Shown here: positions 1 to 7,502 of the stretch, piece by piece
How the letters are laid out: the number at the start of each line of letters is the position of its first letter
Numbering within the stretch: position 1 is the stretch's first letter
Source of the DNA: a virus
Length of the DNA stretch: 36,413 nucleotides
IMG/VR virus record: IMGVR_UViG_3300031857_000613
Span: 1 to 36,413 of that record
Reading direction: 5' to 3' (one strand)
The notes under the pieces: generated by a model
Seen by the model: the letters and a program-made list of their open reading frames with translations, nothing else
What the model was told of the DNA's origin: nothing
Databases searched by the model: none
Program-made: the position numbers and the translations under genes

Positions 1-550
1 CTTGCAACGGAAACATCTCTGGTTCTAAGTAACCAGGAATAACAGCATCATAGAAGTTGCCATCTACCATCGTTGGATTCTTAAACATTGCATAGATGCT
101 GTGCATCCAAGCGTATGATTCAAAGACTTTGTACTTACTAAATACTCCACCGTAGCCCACACCAAACTCTACGCTGATGTGATTTGGGTAAGCCTTAGCA
201 ATCGGTTCTTGTGATGCTCCACCGATAAGACAGATAAAATCTTTCTTCTCTAGGCGCTTGCCTAGCTCTTCAATAGCCTTGCCATTAAAGATCTGCCAGT
301 GTGGTAACTCATTATTAAACTCAGCCTCTGTAAAGTGTTTACCTGCAAGAGCTTCTTGCTGTTGCTCTTTAGTAATACAGGTAATCAACTCATCTACTGG
401 AGCTTCGTTATCCTCGCTAGCATAGAGATAGACCGTATGGCCTAGCCCTTTCATCATTATACAAAAGCGTCTAACCTTTTCGGTATAAGCGCAGTTGATG
501 TAATCTTTAGTTGTTTGTGTATGGGGCAGGCTGATAACGTGGAATCTCAT
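1..550 (-). CDS. Glycosyltransferase-like protein, 3'-truncated by window edge
   Basis: The frame opens with ATG at 550 and runs off base 1 without a stop, giving 183 residues. The N-terminus MRFHVISLPHTQ followed by a segment rich in Y, R and C, then GLGHTVYLYAS, looks like the first Rossmann half of a GT-B glycosyltransferase as often carried beside phage fibre genes. Such enzymes transfer a sugar from a nucleotide-sugar to virion glycoprotein, host glycan or DNA; the acceptor here is unknown. It is the last visible gene of the leftward structural operon, 9 bases after the collagen-like fibre gene, so decoration of that Thr-rich fibre is an attractive inference. The catalytic C-terminal half lies outside the window, so the family call is tentative. 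Confidence 0.6.
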   Translation of the reverse strand, partial: MRFHVISLPHTQTTKDYINCAYTEKVRRFCIMMKGLGHTVYLYASEDNEAPVDELITCITKEQQQEALAGKHFTEAEFNNELPHWQIFNGKAIEELGKRLEKKDFICLIGGASQEPIAKAYPNHISVEFGVGYGGVFSKYKVFESYAWMHSIYAMFKNPTMVDGNFYDAVIPGYLEPEMFPLQ

Positions 551-559
551 ACGAGAATC

Positions 560-1728
<1,169 letters not shown>

Positions 1729-1732
<4 letters not shown>

Positions 1733-2070
1733 GTTGTCACAGCTCCTGTCACAATAAATTTACCTTCAAGAATACGTGTAACTTCCGCACCTGAATCTAG
1801 TACTAGGTCGTATGCGTAACGACCTGCTGCAATATCTGCAGTAGTTGCTGCACTGAGTGTAATGTTAACACGACCAGTCAGTGCGGTAAGAACCATACGA
1901 CCATTAGCTGTGGATGCAACTACAGTTGTAGTATTAGCACCAACGAATGGGCGTACAGTCATAGTTCCTGTGTAGCCAGTTAAGTCCCAAGGTGTTGAAT
2001 CATTCTTGATCTGGAACTGGAAATTAAATGTAGTTGCTTGGTCGCAGACCAAGTTATATTTAGCACTCAA
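1729..2070 (-). CDS. Small virion/baseplate-like beta-sandwich protein (hypothetical)
   Basis: 113 residues, with an all-beta pattern: alternating hydrophobics, a [13 protein letters not shown] segment near residues 34-46, and a [10 protein letters not shown] strand near the end. The pattern (a DLTG turn followed by strands and a 'YDL' strand) resembles the N-terminal Ig-like domains of BppU-type baseplate proteins found next to fibre genes. It sits between the fibre gene (ATGA overlap) and a 94-residue gene (ATGA overlap), so a fibre-attachment role is reasonable inference. No catalytic motif is visible. Confidence 0.6.
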
Positions 2071-2351
2071 GATGACACCGCTCTGAGAGCTTGCGCTGCA
2101 GGTAGTTGAAAAGTACCAGCGATGAGGTTACATACACCGTTGTAATCAAGACGATTAGTAGTAGTCGTACCCGCAATCGCATTAAGAACTCCCACTGTGT
2201 CTGTTAAGTTTGTTGATACTGAACGTGCAACTGCCCATTGACGAGCAGCTAGTGCCTCACCAACCATTGCTCCTGGTGCTCTATAGGTGCCACCATTAGC
2301 CAAACGATTAAGTTCATCTAATAACGTTGTGCCGTATTGTCCTAGTGCCAC
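2067..2351 (-). CDS. Hypothetical virion protein, 94 aa
   Basis: An Ala/Leu/Asn-rich soluble protein starting MALGQYGTTLLDELNRLANG, with no TM segment, cysteine cluster or known motif. Its position in the virion operon between the lysine-rich protein group and the fibre genes, with a 4-base overlap to the next gene, suggests a small structural or assembly role. I do not recognise the family. Confidence 0.6.
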   Translation of the reverse strand: MALGQYGTTLLDELNRLANGGTYRAPGAMVGEALAARQWAVARSVSTNLTDTVGVLNAIAGTTTTNRLDYNGVCNLIAGTFQLPAAQALRAVSS

Positions 2352-2361
2352 CGTATATCTC

Positions 2362-2526
2362 CTACTTCTTCTTAGTTCGTTTCGCTGCTGCGTTGTCTAC
2401 TAGATTGGGATAAGGTCGTCCTGCTGCCTTTGCCCGTGCTTTTGCTGCAGTCTTTTGTGCAGGCGTTAATGCTTTTGACTTCTTATTAGGATTCTTTTTA
2501 TCCCAGAAAGCTACTTTCTTTTTCAT
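2362..2526 (-). CDS. Lysine-rich small protein, 54 aa
   Basis: ATG at 2526 to TAG at 2362-2364. The product begins MKKKVAFWDKKNPNKKSKAL, has an Ala/Lys helix (KTAAKARAKAAGRPYPNLVD) and ends RTKKK. About one third of the residues are Lys or Arg. Its ATG overlaps the stop of the preceding gene as ATGA. It is the last of five consecutive tiny basic proteins; nucleic-acid binding or virion packing is inference. Confidence 0.75.
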   Translation of the reverse strand: MKKKVAFWDKKNPNKKSKALTPAQKTAAKARAKAAGRPYPNLVDNAAAKRTKKK

Positions 2527-2801
2527 TTGCAACTACAATCCCAAGCACGAAGTGACTTGTTTATTCTTGAGTTCGGATCTCTAGCAGTCTTACTAGAAGT
2601 GTTCTTTGCTTTCATCCCACACATACGACCACAGAAAGATTTACGTCGTCCTGCTGCCTTGGGAGACTTAGCTGCCTCAGCCTTCTTGACTGGAGGCTTG
2701 AGGTTCATCCCCTGCGCTTTGGCAGAGGCACGACCCTTTGCGTTCAGGCCACCCTTTGGGTTCTTGCCCTCTGCTCTTTGCCACGCTGGAGATTTAGCCA
2801 T
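2523..2801 (-). CDS. DUF6321-like basic protein with a C-terminal Cys-rich tail, 92 aa
   Basis: The N-terminus (MAKSPAWQRAEGKNPKGGLN, then AKGRASAKAQG) matches what I remember of DUF6321, a small phage/bacterial family of unknown function. The C-terminal half carries FCGRMCGMKAK and DPNSRINKSLRAWDCSC, i.e. four cysteines (FC, MC, DCSC) that could bind a metal. This tail (SFC.RM.GMK ... DP.SRIN.SLRAW.C) is a signature I associate with small virion-operon proteins of aquatic phages. The start at 2801 overlaps the preceding stop as TAATG. The function is unknown; the high Lys/Arg content suggests nucleic-acid contact. Confidence 0.8.
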   Translation of the reverse strand: MAKSPAWQRAEGKNPKGGLNAKGRASAKAQGMNLKPPVKKAEAAKSPKAAGRRKSFCGRMCGMKAKNTSSKTARDPNSRINKSLRAWDCSCK

Positions 2802-2971
2802 TACTTCTTCTTGCCCATTTTCTTCTTAGCCATCTTTGCCTCAGATAGAGCAATAGCAACTGCTTGCTTCTTGTTCTTTACTACTGGGCCTTTCTTGCCA
2901 GAATGAAGTGATCCACCCTTAAACTCGCGCATTACCTTAGCGACCTTAGCTTTCTTCTCTGCCTTGTTCAT
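2801..2971 (-). CDS. DUF6496-like small basic protein, 56 aa
   Basis: ATG at 2971, TAA at 2801-2803. The product contains VMREFKGGSLHSGKKGPVVK followed by NKKQAVAIALSEAKMAKKK, the hallmark of the DUF6496 family (VM.EFK.G.LHSG..GPVVK...QAIAIALSEA), which is widespread in phages and has no established function. It is coupled by TAATG to both neighbours. The strongly basic character is shared with the adjacent genes. Confidence 0.8.
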   Translation of the reverse strand: MNKAEKKAKVAKVMREFKGGSLHSGKKGPVVKNKKQAVAIALSEAKMAKKKMGKKK

Positions 2972-3093
2972 TACTTAGCAGCCTTGCCTGGAGCACCTGT
3001 TTGGATTGATTCGTATGTCTCGTACTTCTTAGCACCATCGTATTGCTTATCAGGTGTTGGGTACTTTGTAATATCTTCTGTGTAGTTTTCCAT
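2971..3093 (-). CDS. Hypothetical small protein, 40 aa
   Basis: ATG at 3093, TAA at 2971-2973. The product starts MENYTEDITKYPTPDKQYDG and is rich in Tyr, Lys and Thr (KKYETYESIQTGAPGKAAK). It has no recognisable domain. It is translationally coupled on both sides (TAATG), which is the main evidence that it is translated. Confidence 0.65.
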   Translation of the reverse strand: MENYTEDITKYPTPDKQYDGAKKYETYESIQTGAPGKAAK

Positions 3094-3215
3094 TACTTCT
3101 TCTTCCCCATCTTCTTAATGGCTGCCTTCTTCATCATCTTCTTCTTCATTTCTTTCTTTGCATCCATCTTACCTTTTGCTGTGTATGGAAACTTCTTTCC
3201 GTCTACGTTTGGCAT
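3093..3215 (-). CDS. Extremely lysine-rich small protein, 40 aa
   Basis: ATG at 3215 preceded by GGAGAAACA (good Shine-Dalgarno); TAA at 3093-3095 overlaps the next ATG. The sequence starts MPNVDGKKFPYTAKGKMDAK and ends in a helix of Lys/Met/Ala (KKEMKKKMMKKAAIKKMGKKK in outline). The GKKFPYTAKGK opening is one I associate with small phage virion-operon proteins. Function unknown; DNA-condensing or scaffolding contacts are possible. Confidence 0.75.
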   Translation of the reverse strand: MPNVDGKKFPYTAKGKMDAKKEMKKKMMKKAAIKKMGKKK

Positions 3216-3224
3216 TGTTTCTCC

Positions 3225-3497
3225 TTAGTCTTTGAATGTCATTGAGATCCCATCGAAAGCTTTACCAGCCTCGTTGGAAAGTTGGACTGCTGCATCTATA
3301 TCTTTGCTCTTTGTTGAACGTGGTTCTATACCCTGACGTGTTGCGTCATAGTAAGACTGTAGTTCTTTGTCGTGCTGCTTTGCCGTAGGCAAACCTCTAT
3401 GGTTTGCTACTCCTACGCTTAGTTCTAGCTCGCCTATCTTGCAGCCAAAGCATCCTTCAACATATTCTGGATGTGTCTGCCTTCTATGTAGACTCAT
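3225..3497 (-). CDS. Hypothetical protein with HPEYVEGCFGCK motif, 90 aa
   Basis: I chose ATG at 3497 because it overlaps the preceding stop as ATGA; an in-frame TTG at 3512 lacks an SD. The product begins MSLHRRQTHPEYVEGCFGCK, a motif (HPEYV.GCFGCK) shared by small proteins of actinobacteriophage virion operons; two His and two Cys could hold a metal. The C-terminal half is helical and hydrophilic. Probably a small virion or assembly factor; function unknown. Confidence 0.7.
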   Translation of the reverse strand: MSLHRRQTHPEYVEGCFGCKIGELELSVGVANHRGLPTAKQHDKELQSYYDATRQGIEPRSTKSKDIDAAVQLSNEAGKAFDGISMTFKD

Positions 3498-3817
3498 ACT
3501 GGAGTTAACCAACTTCCATATCCAGCAGCGGTAAGAACTCCTGCTTGGTAGTCGCTGATCTCGTACTCGTGACCACCAAGGAAGTAATAACTAGCTGCTG
3601 CTAGATCATCTTGGCTTGGAGTTAACGTAGCAGTTACCGTAGTCCCATTAACAATTAAAGTTTGGCCTCGTGGGATATCAGTCATACTAGGAGCGATAGC
3701 TCCATCAATAGTTCCACCATTAAAGCGACGACCTGCAAGGCGTGAGTATGGAGTGAACTCGTTATAGTCCGTTCCCCAAGTTTGCCACTGGTACGGAGTC
3801 ATTAGTGTGTATGGCAT
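3494..3817 (-). CDS. Hypothetical virion/connector-region protein, 107 aa
   Basis: ATG at 3817 follows AGGAAAGG at a proper distance, so I prefer it to the in-frame TTG at 3823. The product starts MPYTLMTPYQWQTWGTDYNE and continues with a beta-rich body (GQTLIVNGTTVTATLTPS) and a final strand-turn segment ending GYGSWLTPV. It is the first gene after the major capsid protein, where head-completion or tail-joining proteins usually lie. No family recognised. Confidence 0.65.
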   Translation of the reverse strand: MPYTLMTPYQWQTWGTDYNEFTPYSRLAGRRFNGGTIDGAIAPSMTDIPRGQTLIVNGTTVTATLTPSQDDLAAASYYFLGGHEYEISDYQAGVLTAAGYGSWLTPV

Positions 3818-3837
3818 ATCCAACCTTTCCTAAGTGA

Positions 3838-3863
3838 CAGAGGGTAGGTTTCCCTACCCTCTG
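3838..3863 (-). terminator. Hairpin after the capsid gene (partial terminator or mRNA-stabilising stem)
   Basis: A perfect 10-bp inverted repeat CAGAGGGTAG / CTACCCTCTG with a 6-base loop lies 18 bases after the capsid stop. There is no U-run on the minus strand, so full intrinsic termination is doubtful. A 3' hairpin that protects the abundant capsid mRNA or attenuates downstream expression fits better. Confidence 0.5.
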
Positions 3864-3880
3864 CCGTTGCACTAGCGGAA

Positions 3881-5059
3881 TTATCCGTTTGTTGCTGCAG
3901 ACTCAATGCGATATAGAGCTGCTTCACGAAGGCGTGCAAAGCCTCCGAAGTAGTACCAACCGATTGTGCGGAAGCGACGTAGCGCATCAATCTCTGGACC
4001 GATAACGGTTGAGATGTCTGCTGCCTGTGCTTCAGCCAATGCTTCACGACCTGCGACGATTGCGCGGTAGTTATTGGTAAATGTTACAGTACCTGTGTCA
4101 GCAACTGATGTGATGTTAGATGCTGTCAATGCGTATGTAAATGTTGTTGATGTTGTACCTGTGATGGTAAATGTGCCGTTAACACCTGTGTTAGTTGTAG
4201 CAGCAACTGTTACAACCTGACCTGTTCCGAGGCCGTGAGCAACTGCTGTAGTAATAGTTACTACGTTAGATGTCAAAGCAACGTTGGTGATTGCAACTGT
4301 AGGTGTGATACCTGTTGACAACTTTAGACCGTTTAGAACACGTGGTGTCTCAACGATGAAAGCGCCTTCGATAACGCCTACTGCACCAGCAACGAACGGT
4401 GTACGCTCAACGTACTTTGTTAGTTCCTGGAATCCACCTGTACCAGTTTCAGCACGAAGATCGGCTGACTGACGTGGGTGTAGGTATGCAGCATATAGTT
4501 CACCCATACGAGGCAATGCCTTGTTTGTGCGTAGTGAAACAACAGCGTTACGGATATCCGCAACTGTCATTGTGTCTACTGGGAGAATTCCTGATGATGC
4601 AGTTGGAACAGTTCCTGATGGACCGTTTGAGTAGATCACGTTAGTTCCTGCTGAGAGGACCTGACCTACAACGTTGTCAATAGAATCTGCTGCGTTGTAC
4701 GCGATGATGTCAGCAAGAGCTGAATCAACATCGTTGAAAGAAGTTAGGTTTAGCTTCTTTGTTGTTGTAACTGCTGAACCGTATTCGTTCAGTGTTACTG
4801 TAACCTGTGATGGGTTACCTAGTGCAATGCTTGATACATCTGAAGTTTCTGTCAATGTAGATGTAGCCTGAGCCAAATCTGAATAGATTGAGAAAACAAC
4901 TGATGATCCTGGCATTGCCTGTTGCACTGGCTTAACATCTGCAAGTGAACGCATAACAGGAATGGAACGAAGTGCCATTCTTACATACTGATCGTATGCT
5001 GCTTGTACGAGGTTGCTGATGCTAGACGTGGTGGTAGGGGTACCTGTTGGGATAGCCAT
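3881..5059 (-). CDS. Major capsid protein, N4-gp56-like HK97 fold, with inserted beta-sandwich module
   Basis: 392 residues. The order of segments matches N4-gp56-type capsid proteins: an N-terminal helix (SISNLVQAAYDQYVRMAL), a segment equivalent to 'VRPLPKGKG' (DVKPVQQAMPGSSVVFSIYS, 41-60), a LTET/long-strand region (68-105), the spine helix (SFNDVDSALADIIAYNAAD), YLHPRQSADLR (192-202) and GAVGVIEGAFIVETPR (226-240). Residues about 253-328 are an inserted module with AHGLGTGQVV and NGTFTITGTTSTTFTYALT, an Ig-like unit common in tail and surface proteins. The HK97-type sequence resumes at YRAIVAGREALAEAQ. Between scaffold and head-completion genes, it forms the icosahedral shell; the module would be displayed on the capsomer surface (inference). 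Confidence 0.85.
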   Translation of the reverse strand: MAIPTGTPTTTSSISNLVQAAYDQYVRMALRSIPVMRSLADVKPVQQAMPGSSVVFSIYSDLAQATSTLTETSDVSSIALGNPSQVTVTLNEYGSAVTTTKKLNLTSFNDVDSALADIIAYNAADSIDNVVGQVLSAGTNVIYSNGPSGTVPTASSGILPVDTMTVADIRNAVVSLRTNKALPRMGELYAAYLHPRQSADLRAETGTGGFQELTKYVERTPFVAGAVGVIEGAFIVETPRVLNGLKLSTGITPTVAITNVALTSNVVTITTAVAHGLGTGQVVTVAATTNTGVNGTFTITGTTSTTFTYALTASNITSVADTGTVTFTNNYRAIVAGREALAEAQAADISTVIGPEIDALRRFRTIGWYYFGGFARLREAALYRIESAATNG

Positions 5060-5091
5060 TTGTGGTCTAGCCTTTCTGTTTTAGGATCGGA

Positions 5092-5559
5092 TTAGAGTCC
5101 AGACAATCTAATGACTTCATCCAGTTCTTCACGACTGTTTGCATTCATAAGTTTCTGCATAATGTTGTCATTATGTTCAGGAGATGATCCTGATTCGACA
5201 GCATTGGTCATACGCTTATATGCAGCAGCCTGAGCTGGATCTACATTAGGTGTTGCCTGGTTTTGACCTACATCAATACCAAATACATCGGCATAATCTG
5301 CAAGCCATTTAGACACGGACTCCTCAGTTGGGTCAATGTCCTGCGGGATAAATGAAGCAATTTTGCTATTTACCCCACGACTTTCGAGGGCATCTTTAAT
5401 TGCTCGTTCTCTTTGCGCTTTATTGAGACTTTCAAACTGTGCCTTTAGTTCGGACAGTTCCTTGTCTTTTGCTTTAGTAGCCTTGCGCAGTTGTTTTACG
5501 AGATCATTACTGGTGTCTTCGGTATCGAAGTCATCATCCTCGTAGTCATAGTTGGACAT
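5092..5559 (-). CDS. Capsid scaffolding protein
   Basis: ATG at 5559 follows GGGAGAAGG, so I prefer it to the ATG at 5574, which has no SD. The product (155 aa) is acidic at the N-terminus (MSNYDYEDDDFDTEDTSNDL), then has a Lys/Glu coiled coil (VKQLRKATKAKDKELSELKA, QFESLNKAQRERA) and a charged C-terminal region. It lies immediately upstream of the major capsid gene. Acidic N-terminus, central coiled coil and this position are the classic features of head scaffolds, which guide prohead assembly and leave before or during packaging. Confidence 0.8.
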   Translation of the reverse strand: MSNYDYEDDDFDTEDTSNDLVKQLRKATKAKDKELSELKAQFESLNKAQRERAIKDALESRGVNSKIASFIPQDIDPTEESVSKWLADYADVFGIDVGQNQATPNVDPAQAAAYKRMTNAVESGSSPEHNDNIMQKLMNANSREELDEVIRLSGL

Positions 5560-5652
5560 AGGTCCTTCTCCCATTCTTTGTTAGTTTGACGCAGGCCTCA
5601 CATTCACCTTGGGGCGGGTGGTGTGGCTCCTACTACTGGTTTTGTTATCACT

Positions 5653-5676
5653 CCAACGGACCAGTCGTCCCGTTGG
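5653..5676 (-). other. Hairpin in the leader before the scaffold-capsid pair
   Basis: CCAACGG (5653-5659) and CCGTTGG (5670-5676) form a 7-bp stem in the 127-base gap between the 603-aa virion gene and the scaffold gene. This is the longest gap in the structural operon, just before its most highly expressed genes. It may be an mRNA processing or stability element. No U-tract follows on the minus strand. Confidence 0.4.
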
Positions 5677-5686
5677 CAGGCTTTAT

Positions 5687-7498
5687 TTATAGTACGCCAG
5701 CACGATCTCTAGCGATTGCTCCAGCTCCAGCACTGCCTTGGAAGGCACGTGTCTCAAGTTCTGCAAGCTTCTTACGTTGCATCTCAGCTTCACGTGCTCC
5801 AGTAAGACCGAAGAATTCCTTTTCGGCAGTTTCCTGTGTGTACGGATCTTGCTTGTAGTACTGTGCTAGAACTCCAGCACGTGGTCCTACCTGAGATATG
5901 GTCTTGAATCCTTGTTGAGCTGTGGCTTCTGTTACGCCAGCACCTGCTAGTTGTTCAGCACGACCTACTGTTGTTCCTAAGCCATATGTTCCAGCAGCAG
6001 CACCAATTTCAGCAGCAGTAATTTTGCGCTTGATTTGGTTGATAGCGTTGGCAGGATCTAGGGCATAAGCCAAGATATCTCCATTAGAGATACCTGGGTA
6101 GAATTGCTTAAGTTGTGCAGCAATCTCTGGGTTAGCGTTGAGTACGCGATCTTGCGCTGTAACGATACGGTCTTCTAGTTCAGTAGAAGATACATCTCCA
6201 GCGATAAGATTTTCAAATCCCTTTTGAATTCCCATATCACCTTTAGAGTAATACTCTGGTGGCAATCCCCTGCGACGCATTACTTCTTGATAGGCATCTT
6301 CATTACGAATATATTCCGCCTCAGATAAAGCACGAAGGCCATTCTTAATACGTGCTTCATTAGCTGCAAAACGCTTCTTATACGCATCTGTCTCGCGTAA
6401 TTTAATTGCAAATTCTGATGGTGATGCACCCGATGTAATCAGATTTTTTAATGGAGCAACTAAAGAACTAAGTCCATAACGATCAAACTCTGAGTAGAGC
6501 AAATCATATGCGGATTTGCGCTCATCAAAGGCTTTATATTGTGCTGTTCCTGGTGTATATGGATTCTTTACATTAGAACTTGTACCTGTAGACGTTACGT
6601 TTACAGGAGAAAGAATATCAAATTCTTCTGTTACTGTGCCAGTACTTACATCTTCAGCACCATCTGTAGCAATTCCATTAACATAATTGCGACCACCTGC
6701 AACACCAGTATACGGCTCACCATTTACTATAAAAGGTGCTGCTGTTGTACCAAGAGCGCCAAAGGCTTGCCTTTGTAATGCACTTCCAGCATAAGCAAGG
6801 TTCTGTTTAGGGGCATTTCCAAGCGCTCTATTATACCCAGGAGTTCCTATTTGACCAACGGCATTGATATCAATTTGAGCACCAATACCTGCACTACCTT
6901 TAGCAACACCAATTTGTCTAGCAGAACCAGGACCAGCTAATAAATTACCTTTTTCATTATAGATACTTGTTCCATTTTCGTCACGAACAACAGTCATTTT
7001 AGTTTCAGGATCAAAATAAGTATCTCCACCGAAACTGGTAAATTGCCCAAGGTTCTTATTTACTTTATCTATAAGTTTTTGATAAGGCAAAGCATCTACA
7101 GTAACGTCTGTACCAAGACCAGAAACGCTTCTTCCAGATAAAGATGCTGCTGCTGCATTAGCATTTTTAGATAATTTAGATGGGTCAACAGGATTGCCAT
7201 CAGCATAAACATATGGAATTTCTATATATTCTTTTGATACAAGAATACCGTTCCTATCTGGAACTTGTTTTGAAACTGAGTATCCTGGCATAGTAAAAAC
7301 GGGTTTTCCGTCATCGTCAACCCCTGCAGGATTCATATATCCAAATACTTTTTTTCTTTCTTCAAACGCATTATATTCAGAAGTACCAGATTGAGATGGA
7401 TTTTCAAATTGTTTTTTACGTGCTTCAGCCATCCAAGCATCGTATTCGGGAGTCCCAAACTTGTATGGATTTTGTGACACATCTAGTGGTTGAACCAT
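5687..7498 (-). CDS. Large virion protein, 603 aa (internal/ejection protein candidate)
   Basis: A long hydrophilic protein, 603 aa. It contains two or three copies of a short motif of the form 'NPY.FGTPEYDAW / GTSEYNAFEERKK / NPYTPGTAQYKAFDERK' (residues ~10-25, ~38-50 and ~313-330), suggesting internal duplication. The C-terminal third is helical and Ala/Gln/Glu-rich (AEIGAAAGTYGLGTTVGRAE). No TM segment or enzyme motif was seen. It is one of four large consecutive proteins between portal and scaffold, where podoviruses keep internal virion or ejection proteins. Function is inferred from position only. Confidence 0.65.
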   Translation of the reverse strand: MVQPLDVSQNPYKFGTPEYDAWMAEARKKQFENPSQSGTSEYNAFEERKKVFGYMNPAGVDDDGKPVFTMPGYSVSKQVPDRNGILVSKEYIEIPYVYADGNPVDPSKLSKNANAAAASLSGRSVSGLGTDVTVDALPYQKLIDKVNKNLGQFTSFGGDTYFDPETKMTVVRDENGTSIYNEKGNLLAGPGSARQIGVAKGSAGIGAQIDINAVGQIGTPGYNRALGNAPKQNLAYAGSALQRQAFGALGTTAAPFIVNGEPYTGVAGGRNYVNGIATDGAEDVSTGTVTEEFDILSPVNVTSTGTSSNVKNPYTPGTAQYKAFDERKSAYDLLYSEFDRYGLSSLVAPLKNLITSGASPSEFAIKLRETDAYKKRFAANEARIKNGLRALSEAEYIRNEDAYQEVMRRRGLPPEYYSKGDMGIQKGFENLIAGDVSSTELEDRIVTAQDRVLNANPEIAAQLKQFYPGISNGDILAYALDPANAINQIKRKITAAEIGAAAGTYGLGTTVGRAEQLAGAGVTEATAQQGFKTISQVGPRAGVLAQYYKQDPYTQETAEKEFFGLTGAREAEMQRKKLAELETRAFQGSAGAGAIARDRAGVL

Positions 7499-7502
7499 TT
7501 AT

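Noticed and set aside
2527-2829. Plus-strand 100-codon frame
   Set aside because: It lies antisense to the well-supported Cys/Lys-rich small genes and lacks an SD.
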